DNA from: CALLPQ01 sp039819545
Lineage (GTDB): Bacteria; Pseudomonadota; Alphaproteobacteria; Caulobacterales; Parvularculaceae
Assembly: GCA_039819545.1 (NCBI GenBank)
Contig: JBCBRS010000013.1
Location: 1-64,000 of the forward strand
Direction: 5' to 3'
Length of the DNA stretch: 64,000 bases
Part shown: one piece after another, positions 61,701 to 64,000 of the stretch
Position numbering within the stretch: position 1 is the first letter of the stretch
Layout: each line of letters starts with the position of its first letter
Notes under the pieces: model-generated
Database searches by the model: none
The model's input: the letters and a program-made list of their open reading frames with translations, nothing else
Told to the model about the DNA's origin: nothing
Translations under genes and position numbers: made by a program

Positions 61701-62234
61701 TTACTTTTTCTTACCTTCTTTGCGGAAGATATACTCACCTTCGTACCGCACGCCCTTACCTTTGTAAGGCTCTGGCGGACGGAAGGCTCGAATTTCGGCA
61801 GCAACCTGACCCACACGTTGCTTATCAATCCCGGTGATGATCACCTCGGTGGGCTTTGGTGCCTCAATTTTGATCCCATCAGGAATGGGGTAGTCAACGT
61901 CGTGCGAAAAACCAAGCGCTAGGCTCAAGCTGGAGCCCTTCATCTGTGCGCGGTAACCAACACCTTCCAGCTGCAACCGCCGCGTAAAGGCGTTACTAAC
62001 GCCCTCAATCAAATTCGCAATTTGAGTACGGCTCATCCCCCACATGGAGCGGGCCGCTTGGGATTTATCGACCGGTGTGATCACGACGGAACCATCGTCA
62101 ATAGCGACCGTGCACAGTTCACTCACCGTAAAAGACTGCTCGCCCTTCGGGCCCTTCGCTTTTACGGTCTGACCGCTTACATCAACGGTCACACCGTTGG
62201 CAATCGGTACGGGTTTCTTACCAATACGGGACAT
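61701..62234 (-). CDS. rplF: 50S ribosomal protein L6
   Basis: 177 residues, MSRIGKKPVPIANGVTVDVSG at the start and the L6 signature RPPEPYKGKGVRYEGEYI near the end. Two related halves are visible, as in all L6 proteins. It lies between rpsH and rplR. Confidence 0.98.
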   Translation of the reverse strand: MSRIGKKPVPIANGVTVDVSGQTVKAKGPKGEQSFTVSELCTVAIDDGSVVITPVDKSQAARSMWGMSRTQIANLIEGVSNAFTRRLQLEGVGYRAQMKGSSLSLALGFSHDVDYPIPDGIKIEAPKPTEVIITGIDKQRVGQVAAEIRAFRPPEPYKGKGVRYEGEYIFRKEGKKK

Positions 62235-62299
62235 AAGCCCATTCCTTCATCAAGTTCAGACCGCTTCGTACACGATCTTTTTTGACACAACTGATCAGA

Positions 62300-62698
62300 T
62301 CAATAGACCTGACACAAAACTTCACCGCCCACATTGGCGTCACGCGCCGCCGCGTCGGACATCACGCCCTTTGGCGTCGAAATGATCGAAATACCAAGAC
62401 CATTGCGCACTGGCGTCAGTTCGTTCACGGCGGTGTAAACCCGGCGGCCCGGTTTCGAAATCCGCTTGATGGACTGAATAACCGGCGCGCCTTCAGCGTA
62501 TTTGAGCTCGACCTCAAGCACAGGCTTCTCGCCTTCAAGCTCGACCCGGGTATAACCGCGAATATAGCCCTCGCCCTGCAACACATCGAGGACCCAGGCA
62601 CGCAGCTTGGAGGCTGGTACAGTCAGGCTATCGTGGCGGCGCATTTGCGCATTGCGGATACGGGTGATCAGATCGCCCACAGGATCATTGATTGGCAT
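62300..62698 (-). CDS. rpsH: 30S ribosomal protein S8
   Basis: 132 residues with MPINDPVGDLITRIRNAQMRR and the C-terminal signature GLGISIISTPKGVMSDAAAR followed by GGEVLCQVY. S8 binds 16S rRNA early in assembly and, in E. coli, also the spc mRNA for feedback control. Confidence 0.98.
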   Translation of the reverse strand: MPINDPVGDLITRIRNAQMRRHDSLTVPASKLRAWVLDVLQGEGYIRGYTRVELEGEKPVLEVELKYAEGAPVIQSIKRISKPGRRVYTAVNELTPVRNGLGISIISTPKGVMSDAAARDANVGGEVLCQVY

Positions 62699-62711
62699 TT
62701 GTCCTGCTCCC

Positions 62712-63017
62712 TTACCAGCTTGATTTCACGAGGCCGGGAATTTTCCCGTCCGAACCCAGTTGCCGCAGGGCAATCCGCGACATTTGTAGCTTGCGATAGA
62801 AGCCACGCGGGCGACCGGTAACGAGGCACCGGTTGCGGATACGCGTCTTAGACGAATTGCGTGGCAATTCCGCCAGCTTCAGCGACGCCGCAAACTTTTC
62901 ATCCGCAGGCGTATTTTCGTCGCGGATGATTGTTTTGAGCGCGGCGCGCTTTTCTTCATACTTCTTGGCCATACGCCGTCTTTTAAGATCGCGCTCGACC
63001 ATTGCCTTCTTTGCCAT
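62712..63017 (-). CDS. rpsN: 30S ribosomal protein S14
   Basis: 101 residues from ATG 63017 (MAKKAMVERDLKRRRMAKKY) behind a GGAGG ribosome-binding site. The core is ELPRNSSKTRIRNRCLVTGRPRGFYRKLQMSRIALRQL in two blocks. This is the longer form without the zinc-binding cysteine pairs. An upstream in-frame ATG at 63059 is not used. Confidence 0.97.
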   Translation of the reverse strand: MAKKAMVERDLKRRRMAKKYEEKRAALKTIIRDENTPADEKFAASLKLAELPRNSSKTRIRNRCLVTGRPRGFYRKLQMSRIALRQLGSDGKIPGLVKSSW

Positions 63018-63087
63018 TTGGTACCTCCGTTGAAACCGGTTTCTCCCAATGCCCCGCATCGGCAGACCTGGCTTCGATTGGCCTAAA

Positions 63088-63648
63088 TTACTTGCGGAAC
63101 GGGAAGTTGAATTCCTTCAACAACGCCCGCGCCTGATCGTCGTTCTTGGCGGTTGTGCACACGACAATGTCCATGCCCCGGATCTTGTCGACTTTGTCAT
63201 AGTCAATCTCGGGAAAAACAATCTGTTCTTTCAGGCCCATGGCGTAGTTGCCCCGACCGTCAAAGCTCTTGCCATTCAGCCCGCGAAAATCCCGTACGCG
63301 CGGCAGGGCGATCGTCACGAGCCGATCGATAAATTCGTACATGCGATCCTTGCGCAGCGTAACCTTCACGCCGATGGCCATATCCTCACGCAGTTTGAAG
63401 CCAGCGATCGATTTCTTCGCTTTGGTCACAACCGGCTTTTGACCGGCGATCAGTTCAAGATCCTTATAGGCAGCCTCAACGGCTTTGCGGTCGTTGACCG
63501 CATCGCCGACGCCCATATTGATTACGACTTTTTCGAGTCGCGGCATCATCATCACGTTCGAGTAGCTGAACGTCTCTTGCATCTTACCTTTGATGACGTC
63601 GGTATAGAGCGTCTTCAACCGGGGGGTATATATTGCTGCTTCAGCCAT
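63088..63648 (-). CDS. rplE: 50S ribosomal protein L5
   Basis: 186 residues with the L5 blocks LYTDVIKGKMQETFSYSNVMMMPRLEKVVINMG, AGQKPVVTKAKKSIAGFKLRE and LPRVRDFRGLNGKSFDGRGNYAMGLKEQIVFPEIDYDKVD in parts. L5 binds 5S rRNA and contacts the P-site tRNA. It overlaps the end of rplX by eight bases. Confidence 0.98.
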   Translation of the reverse strand: MAEAAIYTPRLKTLYTDVIKGKMQETFSYSNVMMMPRLEKVVINMGVGDAVNDRKAVEAAYKDLELIAGQKPVVTKAKKSIAGFKLREDMAIGVKVTLRKDRMYEFIDRLVTIALPRVRDFRGLNGKSFDGRGNYAMGLKEQIVFPEIDYDKVDKIRGMDIVVCTTAKNDDQARALLKEFNFPFRK

Positions 63649-63958
63649 CGATCACCTCACCGGACGCTTTGGCAACCCGTACTTTGGTGCCGTCGTCCTG
63701 AACCTTAAATCCTACCCGTGTGGCCTTACCCGTGGACGGGTCCTTCAACGCCACGTTCGAGATATGTAATTTTGCTTCGCGCGAAATAATACCGCCTTGG
63801 GTTTGCGGCGTCTGTTTCTGGTGCTTACGCACCATATTGACGCCGCTCACGGTGATGCGGTCTTCGCGCGGATGTACGGCCAATACACTGCCTTCCATGC
63901 CCCGGTCCTTACCGGCCAGCACGATGACTTTGTCGCCTTTTTTAATCTTCGCCGCCAT
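63641..63958 (-). CDS. rplX: 50S ribosomal protein L24
   Basis: 105 residues with a KOW motif (KIKKGDKVIVLAGKDRGMEGSVLAVHP) and the GVNMVRKHQKQTPQTQGGIISREAKLHISNVAL block. L24 starts 50S assembly. A ribosome-binding AAAGAGTGAG precedes the ATG. The next gene of the operon (expected rplN) lies beyond the window. Confidence 0.98.
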   Translation of the reverse strand: MAAKIKKGDKVIVLAGKDRGMEGSVLAVHPREDRITVSGVNMVRKHQKQTPQTQGGIISREAKLHISNVALKDPSTGKATRVGFKVQDDGTKVRVAKASGEVIDG

Positions 63959-64000
63959 AGCTCACTCTTTTCTTCACCGGCCCAATATCTGCGCCGGACC

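Noticed and set aside
1..64000. tRNA, rRNA, tmRNA or RNase P genes
   Set aside because: I read the intergenic spaces for the usual conserved arms and found none that I could support.

Overview
The window is about 60% G+C and reads as chromosomal DNA of an alphaproteobacterium. The clues are the order birA, coaX, rnj, DUF1467; an ATP12-type F1-ATPase chaperone; several proteins of families common in alphaproteobacteria (DUF2853, DUF465, DUF983); and the secY-adk-rpsM-rpsK-rpoA-rplQ gene order. I cannot settle the order or genus from sequence alone.

Left part (1-17 kb): the 3' part of an exported-type protein with two AhpD-like halves and calcium-binding repeats; an IS630-type insertion sequence whose transposase is split by a frameshift; a LysM/BON protein and a DUF937 protein; the run rlmE, phosphatase, membrane protein, guaB; an RsmB-type methyltransferase; a Ppx/GppA phosphatase; a lower-G+C stretch with one unknown membrane protein; and a complete phage-shock locus. 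The last has pspF facing a small 40-codon gene and pspA-pspB-pspC, with a sigma-54 promoter, an IHF-like site and candidate activator sites visible between them.

Middle (17-48 kb): biosynthetic and housekeeping genes (ilvI-ilvH behind a leader-peptide attenuator, eno, rpmF, ilvE, proB-proA, purE-purK, birA, coaX, rnj, mgtE, rpmG). Among them are a GGDEF protein, a divergent SDR protein without the usual catalytic pair, a TIGR01777/DUF4166 pair next to a GbsR-type regulator, and an ABC1 kinase. Between these genes lie arrays of palindromic repeats. Three arrays share a period of about 116.6 bp, one has a period of about 102 bp, and one array is a duplicated 350-bp trimer. Another pair of copies has become the C-terminal coding sequence of a small protein.

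Right part (47-64 kb): ATP12 chaperone, RluC-type pseudouridine synthase, crcB, a DegP-type protease, a 1108-residue RTX protein with a glycosidase-like N-terminal part, and then the distal half of the ribosomal protein operon on the minus strand (rplX to rplQ with secY, adk and rpoA). L15 carries an unusual C-terminal helix-hairpin-helix-like extension. The window ends inside this operon, just upstream of rplX.

Most pathway genes are ordinary. The unusual material is the repeat family and its entry into coding sequence, the psp control region with its extra small gene, the ilv leader, and several proteins with altered or added domains.
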